Shown: positions 1 to 12,600 of the stretch, piece after piece
Layout of the letters: each line of letters opens with the position of its first letter
Position numbering within the stretch: the first letter of the stretch is position 1
Source: Macrotrachela quadricornifera
Taxonomy: Eukaryota; Rotifera; Eurotatoria; Philodinida; Philodinidae
DNA length: 64,000 nucleotides
Assembly: GCA_022393335.1 (NCBI GenBank)
Contig: JAJEKB010020967.1
Span: 249,387 to 313,386 of the forward strand
Direction of reading: 5' to 3'
The notes under the pieces: generated by a model
What the model saw: only the letters and a program-made list of their open reading frames with translations
Database searches by the model: none
Told to the model about the DNA's origin: nothing
Made by a program: the position numbers and the translations under genes

Positions 1-3000
1 TTCAACTTACAATCACTCGCCTTCTATTTTGAAATGGATAGTAGTTACAATGCATTGAGAAAGTAAATTAAGAAAAAAACATCTATCATTTAGTGAGGTT
101 AGCTATAATGACAACTTCAATGGTAAGTGTTATTTTAAGAAATAAGTTGTATTTTATTTCATTTATATCAGTCGCCAGGACTATGACAGTGATAAGTGCG
201 TTTCAAAAAATAGTAACAGTTTCGTTATTTAAATTAATCCAAGCAACAATTGTGTCCATAGGTATTCTTTTAAAAATACAAGGAAATAGTTTATTAGATT
301 AGTTCTCAGATAATTATATGGATGTACTGATCGATAGATAGTACGAAGCTGACCAGACAGATGGATAGAGTTCGAGGAACTAGCATCTACCATAAAAGTA
401 GAATCAGTCTAGATTTTTTACCACCACACTGACACCAATCTAAGTGGAGCAGATCAGCCGGTTGCCTACACCAATTTCATACCTGAAGTAGCGATACATG
501 GATGAATGGAAGTAGAACAACTTTACAGAAATATAAAACACGCGCCAGCAATGGCAAATTGTGTATGTCTTAGAGTCGCTTGAGAATGGTGTGAATATAT
601 TTTTCACAATTGTTGATTCTCTTTCTTTAGTCACGTCTCTACAACGTGCTTATTTTGTGCGACAGAATATTATGTGTCGTCTCTACTCAGAAATGGACTG
701 CTTCCTCAGAACTATTTGGGTATCACTTTGAAAATGATGGCTAAGAAAAAAGAAGGTTTTCAAAGACATATTGTTATGGCCAGCACGTTCTTTAGATACG
801 ATCATACGATATATTTTCCATTTACCTGTATGATTATATTTGTATATTTACGTTCTTCTTCTTCTGTCTTGCTGTTAGTCATGTGCTGGATTTTGCACTG
901 TCATATATATCTGTGTAATGGACTTCTGTTTTTCTTCTGTTATACTTTCTTTCAGCTTGTTTTATGTAATCTTTTTTGTGTTCATCATCTACGGCACCTC
1001 TTCTTACTGTCGTCATTCTCTCTATATAGCTATTACGTTCTTGCAAAATAATGCGGACTTACCTAGTGATAAACTAAAGCGAAATTTAGAACTCACACAT
1101 ATTTTGCACGAAAAACGTCTGAAGGAAATCTGTGCCTACTTTTTCAAGAGAAGTTCTTTGTCATTTTTCCGTTTTACATTATTCAACTGATTGCAATGTA
1201 TTATAAAAAATATGATTTTTCGCAAGTATTCAATACGCTCGATGATAACTCTTACAAATAAGTACTGAGTATACTAATAGAGAAAAGATTGAAGAATATT
1301 ATAATAATACATATGAGCTATTTTGCGCCTTTAGTAATCTTAGTGTACTGAGTTTACTGAACGTAGTCGCTCAGAAAACATTATGAGCTAACTTAAACTT
1401 TTTCTTGAAGGCTTAAAGATCAAATTAAAAAAAACATTGGCTCCGAGAATACAGCTTACAGTATAAATCTTAAATAAATTCTACTTTCAGCAAAATGAAA
1501 TTAGGGAAAACATAAAAGTTCTCAAATTGGCATTAATTTTCGAACGATTTTTATAGTATCTAGAAAAATGTTTGATTTATTGTAAAGCAGAATTTTAATC
1601 CGGGTTCTGAAAAAACAATTTCCGAACTAGCTGAAAAATCAACAAAGATTTTAAAAAATGTTTTAAAACTATTTCCAGTTTCCTAGAAGATCACTCTAGA
1701 TTTTACATAAAAGAGAAAATTAACACTGCTTCTTGGAATATCTTTTAGACAATGATGATTGTGGAGTCATTATTCAGCTACATATAGAAGTCAGTCAACG
1801 ATGTGAGGAACTCTATTTTTTTAGCAGCTGTAGTGAATGTGTAACTTATATTAAGAATACAACTATAACATACATGTTTATTGTAATATAATGAACGCAA
1901 GCTATAAATTATTCTTTGTCGCTCATAAGATGGTAAATATTTCTTTTTTCTGAAAATATTTTTGGTACTTATCGTTTTTTTACGTTTTTAACTATGCATT
2001 ATTCTTCATATATTGTCCTTACTTTCAAAATTAGTTGCTCACTTTGAGACATTTTTCTTATAGTAAAATTGTTCACTTTGTATAATTACACATTCGCTAG
2101 AACGTCTCCATATTCAGCTAATTATTTACGAACAATTCTCTTGTAGCTTTTTTGATATTTTAAAAATATAATATATCAAATAATACTTTTTTTTTTCTTA
2201 ATTGTCAATTCAGTTTTGGCCTATAAGTAGAATCGGTATAAAGATGAAAAGTGATAATAGATATTATATTTTCTCGAAAATCTTCAAAATGCGAAAGCAG
2301 TTTGTTATTCCAGAAATATCCATATGAATACAGTTCCGATTTTTTAACTACGAAATCGAAATTTCAACTTAGAACTTTGTTGAATATCATAGTGTCAAGA
2401 AAATAGAAGACAACAGTCAAGTTCGTATGAATATTTCTAGAATATCTTGTCTTGTTTTCTGTAACCAATTCTTTATTTTACAGGCAGTCTTCAAATTCGC
2501 AATATATATTAAATTCTCTAACCAGTTCGTTTACATTTCTGGAAATTTTAATTTTCAGTAGATATTTGTGTAATCATACTAATTTTGAGTAACTGATCTC
2601 GTAGGATATTTATGTTCGATAGCAAAATCGTTGATGGCATCAGACAGAGCGGGTTTCAAAGTAAGTTTGTTACTGTTTGCACCGATAAAAGCTCATTTCT
2701 AGCCAAATGTTCGTACGGACGCGAGCAGTATTTCTTCTCTGCAATCAATCCTAAATAACGATTTACATAAATCCGACCTTCGTGAATTATAGAATATACT
2801 AAAATTAGCTCGTAGGAACTGAATCGAATTAGGTTTCTTTGGTTTAAGGTTGTTTTAGCTCGGATTTAGGTCGAGTCGGATTAGTTTCATTTGTTCAAAG
2901 GTGGATGAAAGGTTCCAACTTAATTCTCGCACGATCAGAGATACTTCATTTGGGATAATACTTGTATGAATAAATACTAATTAATACATTTGTGGATCAA

Positions 3001-4772
3001 AATCAAATTTTGAATATTAATAAGTGATTATCAGCACTTTTTACCACTGATATTAATGCCAAAACACTACAGAAGATCACTCATGACAGTAAGGAAAAGG
3101 GCAAAGTCTAAGAGAGGAATAATAATTGAATTATGCCGTGTACAAGTACCTATCGTCATAGGCACAGCTAGTTTCACTGTTGCGATGAAATAAAGCTATG
3201 CTACTTGGAAATTATATCAGTATGTGCAACAATCCATAAAAGTGCGTTTTATTTCTGCCGAGGATATTACACTGATAAAACCTATGGCTTTCCAATTAAC
3301 ATCTGATTGTGTCCAGCTATCTTTTGAAATTAGTTTGAGTTCACTTCTATCTGTTTTTGGTCTCTCGTAGCTAATTATCCTCCAAGATTAAGTAAGGTCA
3401 GTTATGCTTATTTTGTTTTGAGTCGACTAAATTGGCTCAGATAATGGAGGACGTAGCAGAGATGGGGAAGCTGAAATTATTTTGGCTTTGATTTTACAAA
3501 TTCCGTTCAGTCTCTTTATCTCTCATACTTGTATACGATTTATTCTCGAAGTATATTTCATTCTTAATATCATACGAGCAGCATATGTTGAAATTAGTCG
3601 AAATCGACACGTACAAAATCAAAATAACCTGAATTTTTTCTGTTCTATTGTTTTCATCACTACTGAAGTAGATTTAGTGAACTCGGAGCAAAATTGATCT
3701 AAAAAAAGTGGATTTGGAGATAACTAGCTAATTCTGACAAATATAATATTGTGATCTTCCAATAGTTATGAATGTCTAAACAGCTTTTTATCGATGTTAT
3801 TCCGTCATTGAGTAGAATATACATTTGCTAGAAATATTTTGCGAAACTCTGACATAGATGAAGAATGAATTAGAAGTATATGAAAATTTATAAAAAAAAC
3901 ATCTATAGAATCAGTACTGCCAAATTTTCATTAATTGGTAGGAAATCTTTATACAAAATATTTTCAGAGTGCATGGAAAGCGTATAAGACGAAATTTTAT
4001 ATTTCTTTTGCGTACCCAAAATGTTCGTGAGATAGTTAGCCAATTCATGATTGATTAACAATCGGAGATCGTATAGTGATTGATTTCATCTGTCAATCTT
4101 ACACATACAACCTGGCCTCTGATTGGGAGTTTGTAAAAAAATAGGAATCCTTAAAGGATTGGACTTTGCAAAAATATAGGATTTTCTATAGAAAATAGGG
4201 AAAATATATATATGCATTGTTTCTGCTCCAACGTCTAACTATGTTGCTTATGCCACTCACGATTTTTTAGCAGAGTTAGTAGGAATGATCGGAGAGCTCT
4301 GAGCTTCCTAGGAATACCAAGTATCTGAACATAATCATGGTTTCAGTATCAATCGCGGCTACTAAATACTTTATCAGTAATTTTTAAAAAATTTGTTTTC
4401 TCTTTGCCAAAAAGATCACGCTATTTTTTTCTGAAAAAACGATTTTTTTAGAAATAAAAGTAAAAGAGAGACGAATGGACAGATCAGGATTTTGATGTAA
4501 TGGGACGGTTTTTTCTTCCTGCGATGTAGAAGCATTGATTTGGCAAAAGATGCTTATTTTACATGCCAGTGTTATCAACACAAACACGTCTAAAATGAAC
4601 ATTAGTGGTGAAACATATCTGTTTGCTTCTTTTATAAATACGTATAAATAGCTTATATGTTTGTCTTTCTATATTGATATTTAAATTGAGTATAATTGAT
4701 GGATGAAACAATGGCGTGTGATGAAGTTGCACAGCAATAGTAACATATAAAATCTCGTTCAAACTAATGATA
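1..4772. other. non-genic stretch, nothing recognised
   Basis: AT-rich sequence with only short, compositionally random reading frames on both strands. I found no exon chain with matching splice phases, no RNA gene and no clear transposon protein. A short A/T-rich patch near 4130-4210 repeats the word AAATATAGG and resembles a patch near 6330-6430, which may be a minor dispersed repeat. Confidence 0.5.
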
Positions 4773-4774
4773 TA

Positions 4775-5672
4775 CAGGGTGGGCCATAAATAACACGGCC
4801 ATAAGAAATTAAGATATTTCCATTGCAGCTTGAGTAAATGGGCTGATTTTTTTGTCAATTCAAGAGACATGTTCAAAGTTTGTATTCATAAAGACATGCT
4901 TAGAGAGACTCTTTGTTAAGTATCAGTAGTGATCTCAACAAAAAAATTTGACTTTTTCACGGATAGGAACAGATAAGTCAAAAACCAACGAACCGGAGAA
5001 AAAATTGAATATCTCTGCTATAACTCAACCAAACGGGCTGATTTTTTTACCTAAAACAGAGGTATATTTGCACTTTAAATTTATACAAACACGATTAGAA
5101 AAAGCCTTTGTTAAGTATCACTAATAATTTTCACAAAAAAAATTTACTTTTTCATAGATAGGAAAAGAAAACAATGTACTTAAGAAAGGATCTCTCTAGA
5201 CATGTCTTTCTGTATATAAAGCTTGGGCATGTCTCTACCATTGATAAAAATATGAGCTTGTTCACTCGAGCCAAAATGGCGATATTCAATTTTTTTTCGG
5301 CTGTGTGGGTTTTTTGGGTCATCCTGACAAGTCAGACGGTCGAAAAAGAATTCAATATCTCCATTACGACTCAAGCAAACGAGCTGATATTTTTATCAAC
5401 GGTAGAACCATGCTCAAGCTTTGTATACATAAAGATGTGTCTAGAGAGATCCTTTGTTAAGGATGTTGTTTTCTTTTCTTATCCATGAAAACGTAAAATT
5501 GTTTTTTGTTGAGATCACTACTGATACTTAGCAAAGAGTCTCTCTAAGCATGTCTTTATAAACATAAACTTTGAACATGTCTCTTGAATTGATAAAAAAA
5601 TCAGCCCATTTACTCAAGCTGCAATGAAGATATTTTAATTTCTTGTCGCCGTGTTATTTATGGCCCACCCTG
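4775..5672. mobile_element. non-autonomous palindromic DNA element (MITE-like), mariner-type ends
   Basis: The element begins CAGGGTGGGCCATAAATAAC and ends with the reverse complement of nearly the same sequence, and each end abuts a TA dinucleotide (4773-4774 and 5673-5674). TA target duplication and CAGGG-type ends are known for the Tc1/mariner group. The outer inverted arms are about 180 bp and highly similar (4775-4955 against 5495-5672). The interior holds further diverged copies of the same module: the words GGGCTGATTTTTT and TTTGTTAAGTATCA recur near 4840-5130 and again, altered, near 5390-5460. The whole element is therefore a nested set of about four related modules. No transposase is present; the reading frames inside are by-products of the palindrome. 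Confidence 0.85.
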
Positions 5673-5674
5673 TA

Positions 5675-6675
5675 CTACTTCGACAGTCATTTGAACATCA
5701 TTAATATTTCATTTCATCCAATACGAAAAACGCGCTAACTTTATTAATAGAATGGAACGTGAGTGCGATTATCGATTGATGTATCCGAATTAAAAATCTG
5801 AAACATCTGAGCAATTTTTCAGTTGCTAGTAAAAGGTTCAGTTTCAGTTTTGATTTTATACCCTATTACTTAATGGCTCTTACTCCAAGTTTAAAAAGCA
5901 AAAACTGAAAAATTTTGGTTCAATTTTTTTATTAATGCCAATGTTTCTGGAGCCGTAGGGGTTTAGTATATGTTTAATATTATAAAGACTGAAGGTCTCT
6001 GAGTATATTTACCGGTAAATATTCAAAGACATGTGAACTTCTGTTTTAAGATCCCTCCCTCAGACACGATTTCTCACCTAAAATGGAGTATTTCGGCTGA
6101 AAGTTTCAGGAACTAGTGATTCTGGTGAGATATGCTTGTCATAAAAATTTCATCTCGATATACCTTAAAAGATTGAACTTTGGGTCTGTTTTCGTGCCTT
6201 CAAGAGAATAGAAATCACTCAGTCTTAGTAAAGGCTAAGGAGCTCGAGGTGATGTTAAAATAAAGCTCGTCTTTGTCCGATTAAAAGTACATAAATAACT
6301 GTATAAATAGAAGTTTTCGAGCACTTTCCCACTTTTTTCGATATAATATAGGTAAAATAGGAAAATTAGTGAAAATATAGGACAAAATGAAGGATTTCGC
6401 TAAAATATAGGTTTTATAGGAAATATAGGTCGAATCCGAGCCCAGCATACAACTGAGTTGCACAAAATCACTGGAAATATGATGATTTCATCACATTCAT
6501 TATCGTTTGAATAAATAATTTGATGCTTCTTGGCAGTATATTAAGAGTCCCATTCGATTTGAAATAACCTGTGAGAAGTTTACATGGATGGACTCATTTA
6601 TGAGAGAAACAACTTCTTCGGATGAATAGCTTATACTTTTATTCAAAAAATCTAAATGATATGTCATGTACGCGT
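5675..6675. other. intergenic, 3' side of the TRPM gene; carries one copy of a dispersed repeat
   Basis: No gene is seen. A repeat copy lies at about 6035-6265. A reverse-strand AATAAA near 6640-6650 sits just downstream of the TRPM stop codon and is a fair polyadenylation signal for it. Confidence 0.5.
6035..6265 (+). repeat. dispersed repeat, copy 1
   Basis: This stretch matches 9700-9935 in the same orientation. Shared words in the same order include a C-rich start followed by CTCAGA, GATTTC, an AATGG block, GCTGAAA, TTCAGG and CTGGTGAGATA, then a CTTCA block and a CTCAGT/CTCCGT block. Identity looks around 70-75 percent by eye. No coding potential is seen. The family is not recognised. 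Confidence 0.6.
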
Positions 6676-9600
6676 TCATGCTTGCTATAAAATAATAAAC
6701 TGTAACAAAAGAATAGATGGTCTACCTGAATAGTTCCACTAAGCGGCGTTTGATCTGCATGGTTCTGTATTTTTTTTTCCGTGTCGCCACTCTCTTTGTT
6801 CAATCTGTAAAAAGAAACGCAACGATAATTGATTAAGTTGAAAAGTGTAGCTCAAATCATGCATTCTCTAAAAACTGCTCACAACAACTTACGTTTTCTT
6901 CCTTTGTTCCTCTTCAAACACATGTTGCCAGTATGTTTCAGCAATGACTTTTTCACGATTTATACGACGAGTATCGGCTAGAGACGACTTAGTGGTTATG
7001 CTGATCGGGTGATTTTGGTTAGTTGATGCCTCTGAAAAGGAAACATCATCTTCGAAATTTTAAAATACGTAAAATTTTACCAATATTGACGGCTACAAAC
7101 TGTTCATTAGTGGTTCCATCACTATCAACAGTCAAGAAAGGTTGCGCAGGTGAGACATCTAAAAATGGATATTCATTGTCAAAATCTCATGGTGAATATG
7201 ATCTTACTAATATTTTGATTGCTTTTGGATAATTCACATCGTTTTTTACAATATCTGTAAAGAGTTCTTGTGAGCCAAAATAGATAGCATGGAATATTCA
7301 GTGGTGGAGGTAACACTGTTTTCTCTTTAAATTCATAGACGAGGCAGAATTGTTGACGTCGCCACAGGTCCTTTGATTCCGCTTGTATACTTGCATATTT
7401 GTCACTACATTGTGCAAGGAAACGATCGTTCGGAAACGTGGAATTTATTATACCTCTGTACTCACTTAAACATCGCGATGAGAACATTCAGAAGAAGTAC
7501 ATTAGATATCACTGTAAAACCAATGGCAAATACAAAAACAGATGCACCATAAGAATCATTCTCTAAGATAATTAGCATGAAACTATTGTTACTCAACAGC
7601 AGCTATAATAAAAGGTTTATGCGTACCACTAACAGCATTGTTATATGGCTCCGCCACTTGTCCAAACACCTTCCAAATACCCCAGTTAAATACTTCTCGG
7701 AATCGTTGCCAACTCCAGACCCAATTGCCAGTCTCCACAACTACAGTAGCATTGGAGGACGACCCATTAGCTGTATTGAGCCAAATGACTTGCTGATTAG
7801 TTGTCAATAGAGACCAAGAAGCAATCGAAAATCCACTGAGAATAACAAGTATAAAGCAGAAAAAGATCAAAAGAGCATCTTTCATCTACAACAGAGTTCC
7901 GTAAGCAAAATGTTTACTCTCTTAAGTGGGAGACTCACCATTTCATAGATCATGACTAATTTTGGTCCCAACTTTTTGCTTGCAGTAAAATAATAGAGCA
8001 TTCGCATATACCAAATAATAAGATCAATCGACATGAATATTCTGAACAAAGTAAAAGTCTAACATGCATCTTATTCACTATAAATCTCCTCGTTAATAAG
8101 TTAACTAAAAAGACTTCACAACTAGAGTTCGAACAAAAATTAAATATCCAATTCAGTTAATTGGGAAAGTTACCGTATTCTTGACTTGAAACAGAAATCG
8201 ACGGAAGCTGTCTGCCGATCATTCATCGGAAATGTCCTTTTCCTGTGAAAGCTAATTATCTTTTCCGCGCTACTAAAGTGATCTCATTGTATGTCACAAT
8301 TTTTTGAGAGTAAATTAGACAATAAAACGATAATCAGTCGAGAAGACAAGAACATATAAGTTTTCTCTAGGTGTTTTACAAAGTACAGTGAGATCTATTC
8401 GACAAAAGATTTTTTTTCGGAAAATGATTACGACTACTAATCGTCTTATTAATTTTAGCATGTTTCATGTGTGTAAAATTAAAACCTACCATATATAGTA
8501 TTCAAAGTCACTGAAAATGATGGAGTGATTAATAATAAATAAAACTCTATCAACGATTAATATAGATTGAACGTTACTTTCATACGGAAAAAAAACTGAT
8601 AAAAATGAACAAAATATGTAAAATAATTCATATTTCTGAAAAATTCGAGCGTTGTTCGAAAAGTAAGAGATAGAGCACGCTGCTTAGTTTTACTTTTCGT
8701 GTCAGAATAATACTACCTTGCAAAATTACTTGGGTACACTTGTATTCTATATTCAAATACATCACTTTTCAGTCTGTATTGCAGATTTTCTTTTCAAGTT
8801 CAACTGACATGAAAATTATTTAATTAAATACTAGCAAACTACGAGTATCAAGACAAAATTAAAAAGAATCAGCTTACTTTGAACAAGTAAAGACTGATTC
8901 TATAACAAACCAGCGCATGATAAACGCAGTCAAGTAAAACGAAATGCCTGCCCAATCCATCCAATTCCAAAGATTGGCGCTGTATTGATATTTTAATGTT
9001 CGGTATCGGATGAACTATTGATAGATAAATACATAACAAATAAAGAAGAAAATCATGAGATAATGTTGATTCTGATGAGAAAGAAGACTGACCTGGTAGA
9101 TTTCATCGATAGTCAAACTCCAAATGGTAATATGCAAGATAATTTCAGTGATCGGAATCGGTAAATTTCGAATGCCAGATCGCGTTTCGCCATAGACATT
9201 CAATGGAAAATAATCGACAAGCAGAACATAACTGAACAAACCCAGAAATAAAATAAAGAATATCTAAACATGGAAGAAAATGAATGTATTCAACATTAGA
9301 TAGTAACGAGTAACAGAGTAAAAAATGCTTACAAAATTATAGTGAAAGCGTACTACTGGCGTTTCATAGAACCATTTAATTCTATCAAACGTGTTTCTGA
9401 AAGGACTTCGCTTGTTCTTTCTTGATGTCACTCGAGAAATTATTGGTAGACCATATTGATTCGATGCATTGGATCTCTTCATACGAATAGAATGATAAAA
9501 AATGATTTACACACCACATTTAATCCATATTAGACATGCATTGAGGTCAAGACTACCAGTTACGACTGGTCTCGCTCTTAGCTGAATTCATCGTACTTAG

Positions 9601-12600
9601 TAGATGTACGTTTTGTTTTGTAAATTACATAAATGATCGGAATAAGATACAGTTAAAGGTAGAGTCAGGACACGAAGTTCAAATCTCATCTGATTTTGAT
9701 TAAAACTTAAGCCACCCCCCCCCTCAGAAATGATTTCCCACTTAGAATGGGTCTTTTGAGCTGAAATTTTCAGGGATGACTGATCCTGGTGAGATACGTT
9801 TCTGGTAAAATTTTCAGCCCGATTGGTCGTACTAGACCGGAGTTCCAGCCGCATCATAGGTCATTTTTGGCCTTCAGGAAAATCGACATCACTCCGTCGT
9901 ATTACAAGGTAGGAGGCTCAGGGTTGTCTCAAATTAAAGCTAATATCAGCATGCAACTTTTCACCAGATAGAATTTTTAAATTGTGTATTATTGATTTTT
10001 TATTAATGTTTTGGTGCACATGCCTTAAAATAATCATAAAAAAACTGTAATTCGACGACAGTAAAACCAACTTTTCACAGCCCAGGAGTCGAATTAAAAA
10101 AAAACTGGTCGATGAAAAGTTTACTCTGGTCGAGACCTTTAAAATAAAAAAAAATATTGGGTATAGCTCGAGATATGAAGGAGTGATTCCAATTTTCCCG
10201 ATTGAAAACTACGTTTTTAGAAAAACACAAAAGAAGTTTTAGAAATGAATTATTACAGCCAAATCCCAAAAAAAACATGTTTACATGGTATATTTTCAAT
10301 AAATGTCAATGGACTTTTTTAAAGCGCGTAACAGGTGAATAAGCTAACGCTATCTATCATACTTAATATAAAAAAATGTTATTTGCAATGCGGTTATATG
10401 GGACAATCAACAGTTTTTCGAAAAATGAAAACCATAAAAATTTCTAGGAAAACAGGATAGTAGGGTGGAATTTTTTTACGATATGTCTTTGGAAACCTAG
10501 TCATTTTTAAAAAACCCATACATATTCTGAAAGAGGAAATTTCGGCGCATCTTCCTATACTAAAAACTCAATATTGATTTATTTTCGAAAAAAGCCATTT
10601 TTCTAAGGGGAGGGGCCCCCTTAATCAAAAGTTTATCTAACATTGGAAACTCGAATCTTATTTTTAGTATTCAGCAAAAGTTGAAGAGTTCGGGTTTCAT
10701 CATTATTTCAGATACAATCGAATAAAAAGGATAAATAAGGATCGAAAATCCACATTTGCTTATCTTTTTAAATAAAAGCTCACAAAAAGTACTTGGTAAC
10801 GCGTAGGCGCAAGATCATTTTTTTCGAATTTTAGCTTTTTTAAAGCTAATCATTAATAAACTAACAGCTTTGTAACAGATAACTCAAGTTCATTAGTGGC
10901 CTGTTTTTTTATGCTTATAAACTATTAGAAACAAATCACTAAAGGAATTGTACTATCATCATCTCACCGCGCAGTTTTTCTCTCGGCTAGACAAGGATCG
11001 AACAAGCTTTTATTTCTATGTTGATGTGCTATAGTTGTGTGTGTAAATATAGTCGTTCTAAGTTTGAAAACTTGCGGAAGATATTTAATTGCGCTTTTGC
11101 ATACATCATTATTCTTGGATCGAATTTCATTATGGTTAGGTTCCGGATTCAGGTACTGCATCCTCAATACTCTATGATCAGGTTTTTTTAAAAACGCCTG
11201 AAGGTCGAAAAATCACAGTTTCTCTATATTCATTATGACTATGTACACTTCCACAAGATAAAACACTTGTATGACTTGATAGTTTTGGCAAAATCGAAAA
11301 AATTTTATTACTTTCATGACTTCTCCATCATTTATACGTCGCAACTTTGGTTGGTTGGACGAAATAAAGAATCATTAATAATATCATATATGTTAGATAG
11401 TCCAGAAACGCTAATGTAACTCAGTCGAGTAAAGATTTGATCTCCTAATTAGACAAGAGGGTATTCCTTTCCTTATAAATAAGCAGACATGACCAGTTTC
11501 GACTTTGCTTACGGATCTCATCAGATGGCATTGAAGTCGTACATTTTAATACTGTATCTCCTCTATTCTAGATATTGATTGAAGTTTCATCGTCATTTAT
11601 GATGAATTAGAGTAAAGCCATCTGATCGGATCCTTAAGCAAAATCGAAACCGGTAATGGCTGCTTATTCATAATAAAGACACTGGCATCCATGGACATTG
11701 TCTATTGAATGCCTGCTTGTCAACGTTAAAGGTTCAAAATTTATTGTATTGAGCTTTGCTCAGTTTACATATTCAATTTAAGTGCTCATTGTCACACTAC
11801 TGGGGAAATAATCAGATTTCAAAGATTTCAAAGACGTACAAGCTTAACTTTCCAAAAAATCCGCCTTCCGCAAAATCAGATCTTTATATGAGATGCGAGG
11901 TCAGTCGAACTTTTACCAGTTGAACTGCATAATTTGACTCAATAGTAAATCAACAGATTCAGTATGACTTGAAACAATTCAATCGTTTTCAACTCTGATA
12001 TGGATTAGAATTCTCCCCCCTCGGTTATCTTTTAATCGAACTTTAGTCTGAATGATGGTGAGATCCATACAACGAAATATGCATTCATTGGGTACAAAAG
12101 TCTTGATATAGACCAACCAAGACACACCCTCTCAATCCTAATATATGTCTGATTCATACCAATTTTGAGTCGGTAGAAGTTCTTTGATAGAGAGAAGGAA
12201 AAAACACTGATGCAATCGGCACTATAGGTAAAAACCACGATGCAAGACAAATCTAAATAAAATATCGAATTAGTATACAGATACTTTGAAATATCATTCA
12301 AAGCGTTGACGAACCCAAACAAAAGCCGGTATTTTCATTATTTGTCGTTCGTGGTTGAAATGATGGTACCATTCGCGATCGAGATTTTTCTGTACTGTGT
12401 CACTGGCAATAAACCTTCTACAGTTTGAACGTCGTGCTAACTCTAGTGGTTTGCAGTTATAGAACGCTGTGGCTTCACTGTCAAGCAGATTGATAGCAAA
12501 ATTATTGTCTTTTTTAAAGCATTGATCTATGATGTCTCTTGAATGTTTATCGAACTCTCTGTTTTTATTAATAAATAAATCAAAAGTGCATGTAGAACTA

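Larger units (their letters stand above)
9477..12314 (-). other. long TRPM intron (2.8 kb) that has collected repeats
   Basis: Most introns of this gene are 41-90 nt, whereas this one is about 2.8 kb. It separates the exon ending ...MKIPAFVW (donor GTTCGT) from the exon starting RSNASNQYG. It contains a copy of the dispersed repeat (9700-9935) and an inverted-repeat element (about 11465-11690). I found no further exon inside, although a short unrecognised one is possible. Confidence 0.6.

Noticed and set aside
674..1190. Overlapping plus-strand frames of 125 and 90 codons
   Set aside because: Very high Phe/Tyr/Ser/Cys content from T-rich DNA, no family motif, no splice partners or promoter context.
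5174..5488. Overlapping frames on both strands
   Set aside because: They lie inside the palindromic element and are explained by its inverted structure.
6676..7210. Search for a C-terminal alpha-kinase or NUDIX domain in the TRPM gene
   Set aside because: The last exons encode only a short charged tail and a stop followed by AATAAA.
7023..9971. Plus-strand frames opposite the TRPM exons
   Set aside because: Shadows of minus-strand exons whose splice phases and motifs fit TRPM.
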